DNA of 46,566 nucleotides, from positions 1 to 46,566 of the forward strand of contig JALWJF010000077.1 of NCBI GenBank assembly GCA_027081755.1. Reading direction: 5' to 3'. The translations under genes were made by a program, and so were the position numbers. Source of the stretch: Desulfurococcales archaeon. Its GTDB lineage: Archaea; Thermoproteota; Thermoprotei_A; Sulfolobales; Ignicoccaceae. Of this stretch, positions 28,266-38,013 are shown piece by piece (within the stretch, counting starts at the first letter, position 1; each line of letters opens with the position of its first letter). Below the pieces are notes generated by a model. The model had not been told where the DNA came from, made no database searches, and saw nothing but the letters and a program-made list of their open reading frames with translations.

Positions 28266-28538
28266 TCAACGGAACTTCTTGAGTCTCTCCTCGGGTCTCT
28301 TGCGTATGCTCTTGCCAGATATCATGACCTTCGTTCCGCTAGGCAATTCAAATTCAAAATATCCAAGCTTTTCCACCATTTTTATATTTCCGTCTTTGTC
28401 CATGATCCAAAGGAAGTTCTTGCTTTCATTAACTACTAAACCTTCGAGACCCTTGACCCCTTCATTAGGGTGTTGAACAACCTTTACCCTTAAACCAACT
28501 AAGTTATGATAAAAGATGTTTTGTGGGGTGTGTTTCAT
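28266..28538 (-). CDS. rnp1: Ribonuclease P protein component 1 (Rpp29/Rnp1)
   Basis: NLVGLRVKVVQHPNEGVKGLEGLVVNESKNFLWI...FELPSGTKVMISGKSIRKRPEERL; adjacent to rpl29 as in archaeal ribosomal operons. Confidence 0.9.
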   Translation of the reverse strand: MKHTPQNIFYHNLVGLRVKVVQHPNEGVKGLEGLVVNESKNFLWIMDKDGNIKMVEKLGYFEFELPSGTKVMISGKSIRKRPEERLKKFR

Positions 28539-28765
28539 TTCTTCTTCTCCTTAGGTTGTCTAGCTATACCTAACTCTTCTTCTCTATTTATGGTGAGTAT
28601 TCTGGCTATGGTTCTTTTCAATATTCTTATTCTGGCTGGATTGTCTATGTGACCCATAGCCGCTTGGTACCTCAGTTTTATGAGTTCTGCTTTGAACTCC
28701 TTGAGTAATTTCTCCCTTTCCTCCTTGTTCATTTTCCTTATGTCATCCGGTTTCATCATTGCCAT
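28535..28765 (-). CDS. rpl29: Ribosomal protein L29 (uL29)
   Basis: MNKEEREKLLKEFKAELIKLRYQAAMGHIDNPARIRILKRTIARILTI. Confidence 0.93.
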   Translation of the reverse strand: MAMMKPDDIRKMNKEEREKLLKEFKAELIKLRYQAAMGHIDNPARIRILKRTIARILTINREEELGIARQPKEKKK

Positions 28766-28776
28766 AATACATCACC

Positions 28777-29505
28777 TCATTGGCCTTGTGCTTGTTCTTG
28801 CTGGGGTTGTTCAACTTGTTGCTCGGGTTGTACTACCTCTTGTTGTATCTCTTGCCTTATCTTCTCTACGAACTCCTTAACCTCTTCAGGTTTCTTTATT
28901 ATTACTGCGTCATCTGGTCTGTTATTTTCATCAACCTTGGCTATTATGACCTCAACGCCTTCAACGCCTAATTTCTGGAGTACGTGGGCCACAGCCCTTT
29001 GAGTGAGCCTAACTACTTGGTGTCCGCTCTTGTACACTTTACCATCTATGTATTTTTCGAATCTGGCCCTCTCCCCCCTAAGCTTACCGCTTACCTTAAC
29101 TTGTGCTCCTATGGCTCCCGCACCCATGATCCTCCTCAAGGTAGTGTAGGCAGCCCTACGGAAGTGGAAGCCTTTCTGAAGAGCGTTTGCCAGCCTGAAT
29201 GCCATTACTCTAGCATCCAGCTCGGGCTCAGTCACTCTCACAACCGTCACTTGTGGGTTAGGTATTCCGAACCACTCCTCGAGCACCTTGGTAATGTGAT
29301 TTATTGTCCTACCTCTTCTGCCTATTATGGCTCCTGAGTTACTGGCATAGATTATTACCCTAGTTCCGATTGGTGTCTTCTGTAGCTCCACTTTGCTATA
29401 GCCAGCGCTGTGGAAGTGATAAGCTAGGTATTCATCTACTTTAGTCTGGAGCAGACCTTGCTCCAAGAAGTACCTCTTGATGTTCTTCTTTACTGGGGTA
29501 GCCAT
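28777..29505 (-). CDS. rps3: Ribosomal protein S3 (uS3)
   Basis: KH domain NSGAIIGRRGRTINHITKVLEEWFGI; Gln-rich C-terminus. Confidence 0.96.
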   Translation of the reverse strand: MATPVKKNIKRYFLEQGLLQTKVDEYLAYHFHSAGYSKVELQKTPIGTRVIIYASNSGAIIGRRGRTINHITKVLEEWFGIPNPQVTVVRVTEPELDARVMAFRLANALQKGFHFRRAAYTTLRRIMGAGAIGAQVKVSGKLRGERARFEKYIDGKVYKSGHQVVRLTQRAVAHVLQKLGVEGVEVIIAKVDENNRPDDAVIIKKPEEVKEFVEKIRQEIQQEVVQPEQQVEQPQQEQAQGQ

Positions 29506-29506
29506 G

Positions 29507-29986
29507 CTACTTCACCTCCATTACAATTACTTCTAAGTGAGTTCTCCTTTCAAATTCGGGAGTAGCTCTTCCGAAAGCTCTTGGCATCCACCTCTTTATG
29601 GTTCTCCCCTTGTGGGAGGCTATGTGTACTATCTTTAACTTCTCCGTGTCCAAGCCTTTGTTCTCAGCATTTGCTTGTACGTTCTTGAGTAGCTTTAGGT
29701 AATACTGAGCGACCTTAACGGGGTATCTACCAGAAGGTACACCGGCTCTATCGCTCAGACCCCTTTTATGTGCTACTTTCCCATTATACCATCTCAATGG
29801 TACTGGTTCTTTCATCTTTATTACTCTTTTTAGAAACTCCATAGCTTCGTTGAGCATTTTGCCTCTAAGCTCCCTGGCAACTTCGGCTGCTTCCTTTGGT
29901 GATATTGGTGCGTCCCATATCATTGCCTTGGCTGTCTTATCTGGGAAACGCTCGGCTATATCACTACTGTAATGCCAAGTGGGCAT
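29507..29986 (-). CDS. rpl22: Ribosomal protein L22 (uL22)
   Basis: ELRGKMLNEAMEFLKRVIKMKEPVPLRWYNGKVAHKRG...MPRAFGRATPEFERRTHLEVIV. Confidence 0.96.
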   Translation of the reverse strand: MPTWHYSSDIAERFPDKTAKAMIWDAPISPKEAAEVARELRGKMLNEAMEFLKRVIKMKEPVPLRWYNGKVAHKRGLSDRAGVPSGRYPVKVAQYYLKLLKNVQANAENKGLDTEKLKIVHIASHKGRTIKRWMPRAFGRATPEFERRTHLEVIVMEVK

Positions 29987-29997
29987 AGTTCAGCACC

Positions 29998-30462
29998 TCA
30001 CTTAGCCGCTACGAATAGGCTACTCCTGGTTGCCTTCAGACCAGGTTCACCATGCTTCACTATCTTGGTGGTGTGACTGAACTCTCCGAGGTAGTGGCCG
30101 ATCATCTCTGGTACTATCTTTACTGGAACGAATTCTTTACCGTTATACACCTCTATTGTTAGGCCAACCATTATGGGTAAGATGACCATATCCCTGACAT
30201 GGGTCCTTATTTTGACATTTTTGCCCTTCTCCATCTCCCTTCTGGCTTTCATTACCTTTTCTAACAGCCTCCTTTGAGCATCATTAAAACCTCTTTTCAA
30301 GCTCCTCCTCTGCCTTGCTGGAAGCAGTTGTACGAACTCGTCTAGGGGCATTTCCAACAATTCTTCAAGCGTTTTCCCCCTGTAGCGGAACTTTTTCCAC
30401 GCTGATGGAACTTCCACAGCTGATACCCCGTGGTCCCTCACAACTACCCTTATAAGGCTCAA
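29998..30462 (-). CDS. rps19: Ribosomal protein S19 (uS19)
   Basis: [56 protein letters not shown]. Confidence 0.96.
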   Translation of the reverse strand: MSLIRVVVRDHGVSAVEVPSAWKKFRYRGKTLEELLEMPLDEFVQLLPARQRRSLKRGFNDAQRRLLEKVMKARREMEKGKNVKIRTHVRDMVILPIMVGLTIEVYNGKEFVPVKIVPEMIGHYLGEFSHTTKIVKHGEPGLKATRSSLFVAAK

Positions 30463-30542
30463 ATTGTAGGGATGGCGTGGCTAATAGTGTGAAATTACCT
30501 AGAACTGCGCTACTTTTTTAAAATAACGCTATAGAGGAGTGG

Positions 30543-31748
30543 GTGTCAAGAATGTCAACACCAGAAGATTTCTACGAAGATAGGAGTGACGTAACGGTGA
30601 GTGAAGATGAACTGATAGCTCTAAGAAAAAAGGTGGTCAGACTCAAAAAGGAACTAAAGAGGTTGAGGACCGAGCTAGAACTATACAAGAGGGAGGTGAA
30701 CAAGCTCTCCAATCCTCCTCTGATAGAGGCTACGTTGCTGGACATACTGCCCCAAGGCAAGGCAGTTGTTAAGTCCAGTGCTGGTCCTACATTGGTAGTT
30801 GAGATCAGCGAGAGAATACCCAAGGAACTGCTAAAGCCAGGCATAAGCGTCGCCATAAACCAGAGGGGAAGCCTAATAGTAGATGTGTTGAAGGGCTTAG
30901 AAGATCCGTACGTAAAAGCCATGGAAGTTATAGAGAGACCGAAAACCAGATATAGTGACGTGGGCGGGCTCAAGGAACAGCTCAATGAGGTCAGGGAAGT
31001 CGTTGAGCTGCCGTTGAAAAATCCTGAGCTGTTTAAGGAGCTTGGAGTAGAACCACTGAAGGGGGTCCTACTTTACGGTCCTCCGGGATGCGGAAAGACG
31101 CTGATAGCCAGAGCTGTAGCTGGAGAAGTAGGTGCCACCTTCATAAGGGTAGTCGGTAGCGAGTTGGTTAACAAGTTCATAGGCGAAGGTGCTAGAATAG
31201 TGAGAGAGGTATTCAACTTAGCCAGGAAGAAGGCTCCAAGCATAATATTCATAGATGAGATAGACGCAATAGCCGCGAAAAGAGTTGACATAGGCACTAG
31301 TGGCGAGAGAGAAGTACAAAGGACCTTAATGCAGCTGCTCGCAGAGCTAGACGGCTTCGACCCATTGAGCGGGGTATCAGTAATAGCTGCCACCAACAGG
31401 TTGGACATTTTGGATCCAGCAATACTCAGGCCAGGAAGGTTCGACAGAATAGTATACATACCGCCACCAGACCGCAAGGGCAGATTAGAGATACTCCAAA
31501 TACATACTAGAAAGATGAAATTGGCGCCGGATGTGAAGTTAGAGAAAATAGCCGAAATGACTGAAGGAGCCACTGGTGCAGATCTAAAGGCTATAGTAAT
31601 AGAGGCGGGCTACAACGCCATAAGGGCGGGTCGGAGGGTAGTCACCTTTGAGGACTTCGTAAAAGCCGTAGAGAAGGTTATGAGGAAGAGGGCCGGAACC
31701 ACCTATAGAGAAAAGGAGGAGAAACTCATTCAAGTGCACACTATTTAA
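30543..31748 (+). CDS. pan: Proteasome-activating nucleotidase (PAN)
   Basis: N-terminal coiled coil, OB region, [42 protein letters not shown]. Confidence 0.92.
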   Translation: MSRMSTPEDFYEDRSDVTVSEDELIALRKKVVRLKKELKRLRTELELYKREVNKLSNPPLIEATLLDILPQGKAVVKSSAGPTLVVEISERIPKELLKPGISVAINQRGSLIVDVLKGLEDPYVKAMEVIERPKTRYSDVGGLKEQLNEVREVVELPLKNPELFKELGVEPLKGVLLYGPPGCGKTLIARAVAGEVGATFIRVVGSELVNKFIGEGARIVREVFNLARKKAPSIIFIDEIDAIAAKRVDIGTSGEREVQRTLMQLLAELDGFDPLSGVSVIAATNRLDILDPAILRPGRFDRIVYIPPPDRKGRLEILQIHTRKMKLAPDVKLEKIAEMTEGATGADLKAIVIEAGYNAIRAGRRVVTFEDFVKAVEKVMRKRAGTTYREKEEKLIQVHTI

Positions 31749-32007
31749 AGTCTGGGCTTGGTCCACAAGGCCAACGCTATTAGCATTGCTATTGCCAGTA
31801 GGACAGCCATAAGGACTGCGAACTTCGATAACCTCCCTCCTCCTATCACTATTGGTATGGGACCAATGAAAACGACTAACCCTCCGCCCCACTCTACATT
31901 TCCTCTAATGCTTGTCAAGATTAAAGCCAGAAAACCTATGAATATCAACAAGAAACCCAAAATTATTAGCAGCATAGGCCAGCCCGGAGCGGTAACATAA
32001 CTCATAT
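31745..32007 (-). CDS. Small membrane protein (DUF131-like)
   Basis: Hydrophobic ORF; likely start MSYVTAPGW inside the longer listed ORF. Confidence 0.5.
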
Positions 32008-32041
32008 CGCTCACGATACCTCGACCTCTGGGGTCGGAGTT

Positions 32042-32629
32042 TTGGGGCACTACTACAAAAGCGGACCGGGAGGTAGGCCCAACGTAGTCGGTGCTGTACT
32101 GAAAGGTATTCCTCTGATCTTTGAGGTGCCCAAAGGCTTGTTTTCTTCGGACAGACTCGATAAAGGCACGGAACTCTTAGCGGAGTTTATGGAAATACCA
32201 CGCGAGGGGAAGGTATTAGATATCGGTTGCGGATACGGAGTACTAGGAATACTTATGGCCAAGCTCAATCCAAATTTAGATGTATACATGGTTGATATAA
32301 ACTCTAAAGCGGTTGAAGCTTGTAGAAGAAATGCTGAGCTTAATAACGTAAAACTTCATGTTTTCCATGGAAACCTTTATGAACCCTTGGATAAAATGAA
32401 TATAAAAGGGTTTGTGACAATAGTGAGTAATCCACCTTTGGCTGCCGGAAAGGAGGTAGTTAAGGAGATAATAATCGGTGCCAGAGATAGGTTAGTCAAA
32501 GGGGGTAGCTTGCAGATAGTTATGGCCGCGGGAGGTAAGTGGGCTGGGGAACTCATGAAGCAAACTTTTGGTAACGCTGAGAGGAAGAGGAAGAAGGGCT
32601 ATACCCTTCTCCGCTCTTACAAACTCTAA
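32042..32629 (+). CDS. RsmC/MTS-type class I methyltransferase
   Basis: HYYKSGPGG...IFEVPKGLFSSDRLDKGTELLAEF...VLDIGCGYGVLGILMAKLNP...VSNPPLAAGKEV. Confidence 0.88.
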   Translation: MGHYYKSGPGGRPNVVGAVLKGIPLIFEVPKGLFSSDRLDKGTELLAEFMEIPREGKVLDIGCGYGVLGILMAKLNPNLDVYMVDINSKAVEACRRNAELNNVKLHVFHGNLYEPLDKMNIKGFVTIVSNPPLAAGKEVVKEIIIGARDRLVKGGSLQIVMAAGGKWAGELMKQTFGNAERKRKKGYTLLRSYKL

Positions 32630-32814
32630 GGCGAGACGGCGCCTTGTTGCACGCTTTTTAGTAATACCAACTTCTGTTGCTCAAGCGTCCACCAAACGTT
32701 TATGAACCATGCCATTACTAGTACAACCATGAAGAACGTCAAGAAGAGCAGCAAGTTTATCGGCGTTAAATAAGTTGATATAAGTTCGCTTATTAGGCCT
32801 CTTCGGACCCCCAT
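32626..32814 (-). CDS. Small single-TM protein (62 aa)
   Basis: LISTYLTPINLLLFLTFFMVVLVMAWFINVWW; convergent and overlapping with the methyltransferase stop. Confidence 0.45.
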   Translation of the reverse strand: MGVRRGLISELISTYLTPINLLLFLTFFMVVLVMAWFINVWWTLEQQKLVLLKSVQQGAVSP

Positions 32815-32882
32815 CTCCCTTCCCTTCCCCTTGACGTATAGCCCCTTAATCTCTAAAGCCTTCCCCTTCTGGGGAATACGGT

Positions 32883-33518
32883 TTGAGTTTGTTGAAGTTT
32901 GAGAACGTGAAGAAAGTATACATAATGAAACCGGTCATAGAAAACTTTAACTTAACCGTTGAAAGAGGGGAAGTCGTTAGGTTGGAAGGCCCAAATGGTT
33001 CGGGTAAAACAACCATAATAAAGATGGCTTGTGGCTTAGAAAGGCCTACTTCGGGAAAAGTTCTCTTGGAAGGTATTCCTCCCTGGAAGCCTAAGGCAAA
33101 GGCGAAGATAGGCGCCGTTTTGCACGTAAACGTCACTTATCCAGAGTTAACTGTAAGAGAAAACTTGGAATTCTTCTCAAAGCTTTATAAAGCGAATTTC
33201 GAATTCGCTAAAGAGTTAGCCGAGAGAGTCGGTCTCTGGGACAGAAGGGGCCAGAAAGCATCTGAACTCAGTTTTGGATGGAGGAAGAGGCTAGAGTTAG
33301 TCAGAGCTCTTTTACACAAACCAGACTTAGTGGTCTTGGACGAACCCTTTGTTGGTTTGGATAATAAGGGCAGAGAAGACGTATTGAATTTACTCAGAGA
33401 GGCTCTGAGGTGGAACTCCTCAATAATATATACATCCCCCACTGGGGCAACTAAGTTCAAAATCGTTGAGAACGAAAGGGTAGTGGCCCTTAAACCAGTA
33501 GAGGTTTACGAACATTAA
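32883..33518 (+). CDS. ABC transporter ATP-binding protein with degenerate signature
   Basis: GPNGSGKTTIIKMACGLERPTSGKVLLEG; LSFGWRKRLELVRALLHKPDLVVLDEPFVGLD. Confidence 0.85.
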   Translation: MSLLKFENVKKVYIMKPVIENFNLTVERGEVVRLEGPNGSGKTTIIKMACGLERPTSGKVLLEGIPPWKPKAKAKIGAVLHVNVTYPELTVRENLEFFSKLYKANFEFAKELAERVGLWDRRGQKASELSFGWRKRLELVRALLHKPDLVVLDEPFVGLDNKGREDVLNLLREALRWNSSIIYTSPTGATKFKIVENERVVALKPVEVYEH

Positions 33519-33548
33519 ATAATTAGCTAATCGAACCCTTAACGGTAC

Positions 33549-35312
33549 TTGGAGATGAAGGCTAGAAAGGTCTTTAAAGAACTGGTACCAGTTGACATAG
33601 CATTCAAAAAGCTCCTAGAAGCCGTCCCGCCTAGACCTCCTAAGGAGGAGGTCCTAAAGATAGAAGATAGTTTGAACTATTACCTTGCTGAGGATATTGA
33701 TTCTAAAATAAACTTGCCTCCTTATCCTAGGACTAGTGTTGATGGCTATGCCGTTAATTCTAGGTCCACTTGGGGTGCATACGAAGATAGTCCCGTAGAG
33801 CTTAGAGTAATTGGAAGGGTTCCAGTTGGTGAAAAGCCCAAAGTGAAGGTGGGCTCGGGTGAAGCCGTTGAAGTGGATACCGGTTCTGTGTTACCAGAAG
33901 GAGCGGATGCTGTAGTTATGGTTGAATATATAAAGGAAACAGGAGATGGTAGAATATTAGTCTACAAGTCCGTGGTTCCCGGCGAAAACGTACTGTGGCC
34001 GGCCACTGACGTTTACAGAGGACAGCCTCTCTTTAAGCGAGGAACTAGGATCACTTCCAGAGTAATAGCTTCACTGGCAGCAGTAGGCATCAGAGAAGTA
34101 AAGGTCTGGAGGCCTAGGGTTTACCTAATTTCAACTGGAAACGAACTAATAGAACCGGGAAAGCCATTAGAAATAGGAAAAATCTATGATATAAACACAT
34201 ATTCTCTAGCATCTAGGTTGAGAGAAGAAGGTTTCCTACCAATAGTTCATGGTATAGTACCAGACGATGAAGAGGAAATAGAGAGGGCAATACTGAGAGG
34301 TGTTGAAGTAGCTGATGTGGTGGTTACTACTGGCTCCACTTCTGCAGGGCCAGAAGACAAGGTCTATAGAGTGGTTGGTAAGCTGGGCAAAGTGCTCGTT
34401 CATGGATTGGCATTCAAACCCGGTAAACCCGTAATGTTGGGAGTTGTGAAGGGTAAGCCTATCTTTGGCTTAGCCGGACATCCGGATTCTGCCTACTTCA
34501 ATTTGGAAAGGATTGTGATACCATATTTGAGAATGATGGTTAACGCTGCCTCAGAGCCAAGGAGGACGATTAAGGCTATAGCATTGAGCAAGTTCGTAGG
34601 AGCTAAAGGAAGGAGGACACACGTACCGGTAAAGCTCCTAACTGATGGAGATATGTGGTATGCATTCCCTACTGCTGTCTCGGACCACGCAATGGTTAGT
34701 TATTCCAAGGCCGATGGCTATATAATAATTCCAGAAACCCGAAGAGCGCCTGTAGACGTAGGTGAGGAAGTTGATGTATACCTCTTCAAGGACCCAGCTT
34801 ATGGGTATGCCGTTGTCGGCGACACGGACAAACCTTTGGACGACGTACTTAGGTCGTTTAAGGAGGAGGTAAAGGACATACTTTTGGGATCCTATGTCGG
34901 GCAAGAAGCCTCTTACAGATCTCTCAGATCTGTATGGATAGCCCCTAATAGTAAGGGAGAAGAAGTAAAGATTCAGGCTGTGATAGTCGGTAAGGGAGAA
35001 AGGTTCGGAATTCCGCACAAGGTCAGCTTCTTGTATGATGCATATCAGAGATGGTTAAAGGAGAAGGGATTGAGTAAGATGGAAGCATCGAAAAAGTACA
35101 TGATAATACCGTTTCCCTCGCCACAAGCAATTGCTTCTGCGTTAAAAGAGGGGTTAATAGATATGGGAATAACCACAAGAGCCTCGGCCGAAGCGTATGG
35201 TCTGGATTGGGAACCTCTGACAGAGCTAAGCGTTAATGTTGGTTGGACTAAGGATCAGAAGGAGTTGGGAGAAGTTGTCCTCGACGAGCTTCGACGTAGC
35301 AGTAGAGGTTAG
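33549..35312 (+). CDS. moeA: Molybdopterin molybdotransferase MoeA fused to C-terminal periplasmic-binding-like domain
   Basis: YPRTSVDGYAVNS; VDTGSVLPEGADAVVMVEY; ISTGNELIEPG; TTGSTSAGPEDKVY; GLAGHPDSAYFNLERIVIP; C-terminal SSxA-like ligand-binding domain. Confidence 0.9.
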   Translation: MEMKARKVFKELVPVDIAFKKLLEAVPPRPPKEEVLKIEDSLNYYLAEDIDSKINLPPYPRTSVDGYAVNSRSTWGAYEDSPVELRVIGRVPVGEKPKVKVGSGEAVEVDTGSVLPEGADAVVMVEYIKETGDGRILVYKSVVPGENVLWPATDVYRGQPLFKRGTRITSRVIASLAAVGIREVKVWRPRVYLISTGNELIEPGKPLEIGKIYDINTYSLASRLREEGFLPIVHGIVPDDEEEIERAILRGVEVADVVVTTGSTSAGPEDKVYRVVGKLGKVLVHGLAFKPGKPVMLGVVKGKPIFGLAGHPDSAYFNLERIVIPYLRMMVNAASEPRRTIKAIALSKFVGAKGRRTHVPVKLLTDGDMWYAFPTAVSDHAMVSYSKADGYIIIPETRRAPVDVGEEVDVYLFKDPAYGYAVVGDTDKPLDDVLRSFKEEVKDILLGSYVGQEASYRSLRSVWIAPNSKGEEVKIQAVIVGKGERFGIPHKVSFLYDAYQRWLKEKGLSKMEASKKYMIIPFPSPQAIASALKEGLIDMGITTRASAEAYGLDWEPLTELSVNVGWTKDQKELGEVVLDELRRSSRG

Positions 35313-36018
35313 AAAGGTTTGGAAACTGTACAAAATAGGAAAGACATTCTATCCGGCTCTCAGAGGGGTTAGTTTAAGGGTGCCTAAGGGAACGTTTGTT
35401 ATAATCCTAGGTCCTTCGGGTTCGGGCAAGAGCACGCTTATGCATATCATGGGTGCCTTAGATACGCCTACAAGAGGCGTAGTTTACTTAGCTGGGAAGG
35501 AAGTTTCGACGCTTAGCGATCCCGAAAGGGCTAAGCTTAGAAGGGACTACGTAGGCTTCGTGTTTCAACAGTTCTACCTCATACCTAGGCTTACTGCGTT
35601 AGAAAACGTCGAATTACCAATGATAGCTAAAGGTTTACCAAGAAGAATTAGACATAGGAGAGCCAAGAAGCTCTTAGCTATGGTTGGCCTAGAAGGGAAG
35701 GAAAATCACAAGCCAATGGAGCTCTCTGGAGGCGAACAACAGAGAGTTGCGATAGCTAGGGCTTTGGCAAACAACCCAGAGCTGGTCTTAGCTGATGAAC
35801 CTACTGGAAACTTGGACTCTGTGACGTCTGAGAGTATAATGAACTTAATGCTGGACATGAATGAGAGAATGAAGAAAACCATTGTCGTTGTGACACACAA
35901 TCCCGAGCAAGTTAAATACAGCCACTACGTCGTCAAGATAAGGGATGGTAAAATAATAAGCGTCGGAGAAGGAGAGAGAAAGCCACCTTATCCTCCCGAG
36001 ATGCTCTTGCCGAGTTAG
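35275..36018 (+). CDS. ABC transporter ATP-binding protein (LolD/MacB-like)
   Basis: GPSGSGKSTLMHIMGALDTPTRGVVYLAG; FVFQQFYLIPRLTALENVELPM; ELSGGEQQRVAIARALANNPELVLADEPTGNLDS. Confidence 0.92.
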   Translation: MSSTSFDVAVEVRKVWKLYKIGKTFYPALRGVSLRVPKGTFVIILGPSGSGKSTLMHIMGALDTPTRGVVYLAGKEVSTLSDPERAKLRRDYVGFVFQQFYLIPRLTALENVELPMIAKGLPRRIRHRRAKKLLAMVGLEGKENHKPMELSGGEQQRVAIARALANNPELVLADEPTGNLDSVTSESIMNLMLDMNERMKKTIVVVTHNPEQVKYSHYVVKIRDGKIISVGEGERKPPYPPEMLLPS

Positions 36019-36539
36019 ATTCTTTTTATTTTAATCTTTGCTTTGTCTTTGGATATCTTGGCCTCGAGGGCGCTGTTCTTCGACGTTTTGAGGTAGAAGC
36101 TCTGGAACCTAGAGCCTAGAGCATTTACGAAGTCCGGCCTTTCGGCTTCTACTTCAACTTCTTTTACATAGGCCCTAACCGGCTTTAGATCCTCTCCCAG
36201 TATCTCAAGCACTACGTATCCATTACTCAGCGAGCCTCTAACACCGACTTCGCCCTCTCCTATTATTCTGTCATCTTCCACTTTCACCTTGCCTTCTAGA
36301 TAGTCCCATGATGGTATGTACTTGTCTGAGGAAACGCCTATAATTACGTAGCTTCCGTAGAGACCTGAGCGTGGAGTGCCTTCGTATTCTGCATCCAACT
36401 TTATGCCGTTCTCGTTAAGTCTGATGTATAATTTCTTTGGCTCCACCAGTATTACATGATCAGTGCTATAACTCCTCCCTTCTATTAAGCATTGGTTATT
36501 TTCAAACCTCACACGAGTTTTCTCAGCTTGGAATAACAT
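36015..36539 (-). CDS. Uncharacterised protein
   Basis: Likely start MLFQAEKTRVRFENNQ; the listed upstream extension overlaps purD. Confidence 0.55.
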   Translation of the reverse strand: MLFQAEKTRVRFENNQCLIEGRSYSTDHVILVEPKKLYIRLNENGIKLDAEYEGTPRSGLYGSYVIIGVSSDKYIPSWDYLEGKVKVEDDRIIGEGEVGVRGSLSNGYVVLEILGEDLKPVRAYVKEVEVEAERPDFVNALGSRFQSFYLKTSKNSALEAKISKDKAKIKIKRI

Positions 36540-36601
36540 GTTACCCCACCCGAAGAGGGATTTTAGTCCCAATAAGTCAATAGGTTTGGGGGCTATAAGG
36601 C

Positions 36602-37990
36602 TTGAAGGAAGCGAAAGTCCTTTTAGTAGGCGGAGGGGCCAGGGAACACGCAATAGGAGAGAGGCTAGTAAGTGAGGGTGCAACGCTCTCCGTAGTCGCT
36701 TCGAACCTAAACCCCGGACTTTGGGAGCTAGTACAAGGGAGTGGAGGAACTTATTTCAAAGCCTCGCCCACATCCCCTCAAGAAGTCGTTGATGCTGCTA
36801 GAAAGGCCAAGCCAGATTTAGTGGTGATAGGTCCCGAAGAACCACAGTTTAGAGGTGTCGTGGACGAACTCCTTAAAGCGGGCTTCTTGGTTTTCGGGGC
36901 CACTTCCAAAGCAAGCGAAATAGAGAAGAGTAAGGTCTTTGCAAGGACATTAATGAAAAAGTATAATATACCGGGCAACTTGGAGTTTTGGTACTTCGAG
37001 AGCTGGAGAGAGGCGATAGAGTTCTTAGAGAGAGCGGGTAACGTTGCAATCAAACCAGCCAGGCAAGCTGGGGGCAAAGGTGTAAAAGTAATATCTGATA
37101 TGCAAGCCTACTTGAGCGAAGAAAAGAAGAAGATCAAAGAAATACATGCAAAAAGGATTCTGGAAGAAGTTATGGCCAAATATACAGACATAAAGGAGAA
37201 ACTTTTGGTTGAGGAGAGAGTTGAAGGTGTCGAATATACTGTTCAAGCATTCACAGATGGTGAAGAAGTCGTTCCATTGCCAGCCATACAAGACAACCCT
37301 CACTTGTTCATCTATGATGTAGGTCCCGAAACTGGCGGTATGGGAACAGTTCAAGGTCCCGGCAAGTTGCTGCCCTTCATAACTCAAGAAGAATATGATT
37401 TTGCAGTAAACATACTGAGGTCTGTCGTGAGGGCGATTGGTGAAGAATTAGGGGTAAGATACGTCGGCGCCATTTCAGCTCAGATGATGCTAACCACCAA
37501 GGGACCCGTACTCATAGAGTTCTATTCCAGATTGGGCGATCCGGAAGCGGTGAATGCCATGAACGTAATAGAAGGAAGTGTTCTAGAAGCTATGTTCTCC
37601 GCAGCTCAAGGGAATTTAAATGTAAAGGTGTTCGGAGTAAAAGATGTGGCTAGTACGGTAAAGTGTATTGCACCCATGGGCTATCCGGAAAGGAGGGACT
37701 TAGCCAAAGGAAAGGAGCTGGAGATGGGAGACGTTGGTGACTGTAAGCTATACTTCGGTTCTGTTGATCTAAAGGACGGAAAGATGATAACGGGAGGTTC
37801 CAGAGCAGTAGAAGTATACGCTGAGGGTAGTAGCATAACAGAGGCGGCTGAGAAGGCTAATGAGTGCGCTAAAAAGGTGAGCTTTAGAGAGTGGAAAGCT
37901 GTGTGGAGACCCGATATAGGAACCGAATGGTATCTGAAGAAAAGGATTGAGACGGCTGAACTAGTTAGAGCTGTAAGGTCTCTAAGATGA
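36602..37990 (+). CDS. purD: Phosphoribosylamine-glycine ligase
   Basis: VLLVGGGAREHAIGERL; VVIGPEEPQFRGVVDELLKAGF; AIKPARQAGGKGVKV; DVGPETGGMGTVQGPG. Confidence 0.95.
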   Translation: MKEAKVLLVGGGAREHAIGERLVSEGATLSVVASNLNPGLWELVQGSGGTYFKASPTSPQEVVDAARKAKPDLVVIGPEEPQFRGVVDELLKAGFLVFGATSKASEIEKSKVFARTLMKKYNIPGNLEFWYFESWREAIEFLERAGNVAIKPARQAGGKGVKVISDMQAYLSEEKKKIKEIHAKRILEEVMAKYTDIKEKLLVEERVEGVEYTVQAFTDGEEVVPLPAIQDNPHLFIYDVGPETGGMGTVQGPGKLLPFITQEEYDFAVNILRSVVRAIGEELGVRYVGAISAQMMLTTKGPVLIEFYSRLGDPEAVNAMNVIEGSVLEAMFSAAQGNLNVKVFGVKDVASTVKCIAPMGYPERRDLAKGKELEMGDVGDCKLYFGSVDLKDGKMITGGSRAVEVYAEGSSITEAAEKANECAKKVSFREWKAVWRPDIGTEWYLKKRIETAELVRAVRSLR

Positions 37991-38013
37991 AATAAAAGCT
38001 CGCCATAGAACCT

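Noticed and set aside
32015-32040. Hairpin CTCGACC-tctgg-GGTCGGAG between divergent genes
   Set aside because: Real inverted repeat but short and possibly within a coding extension; not enough evidence for a function.
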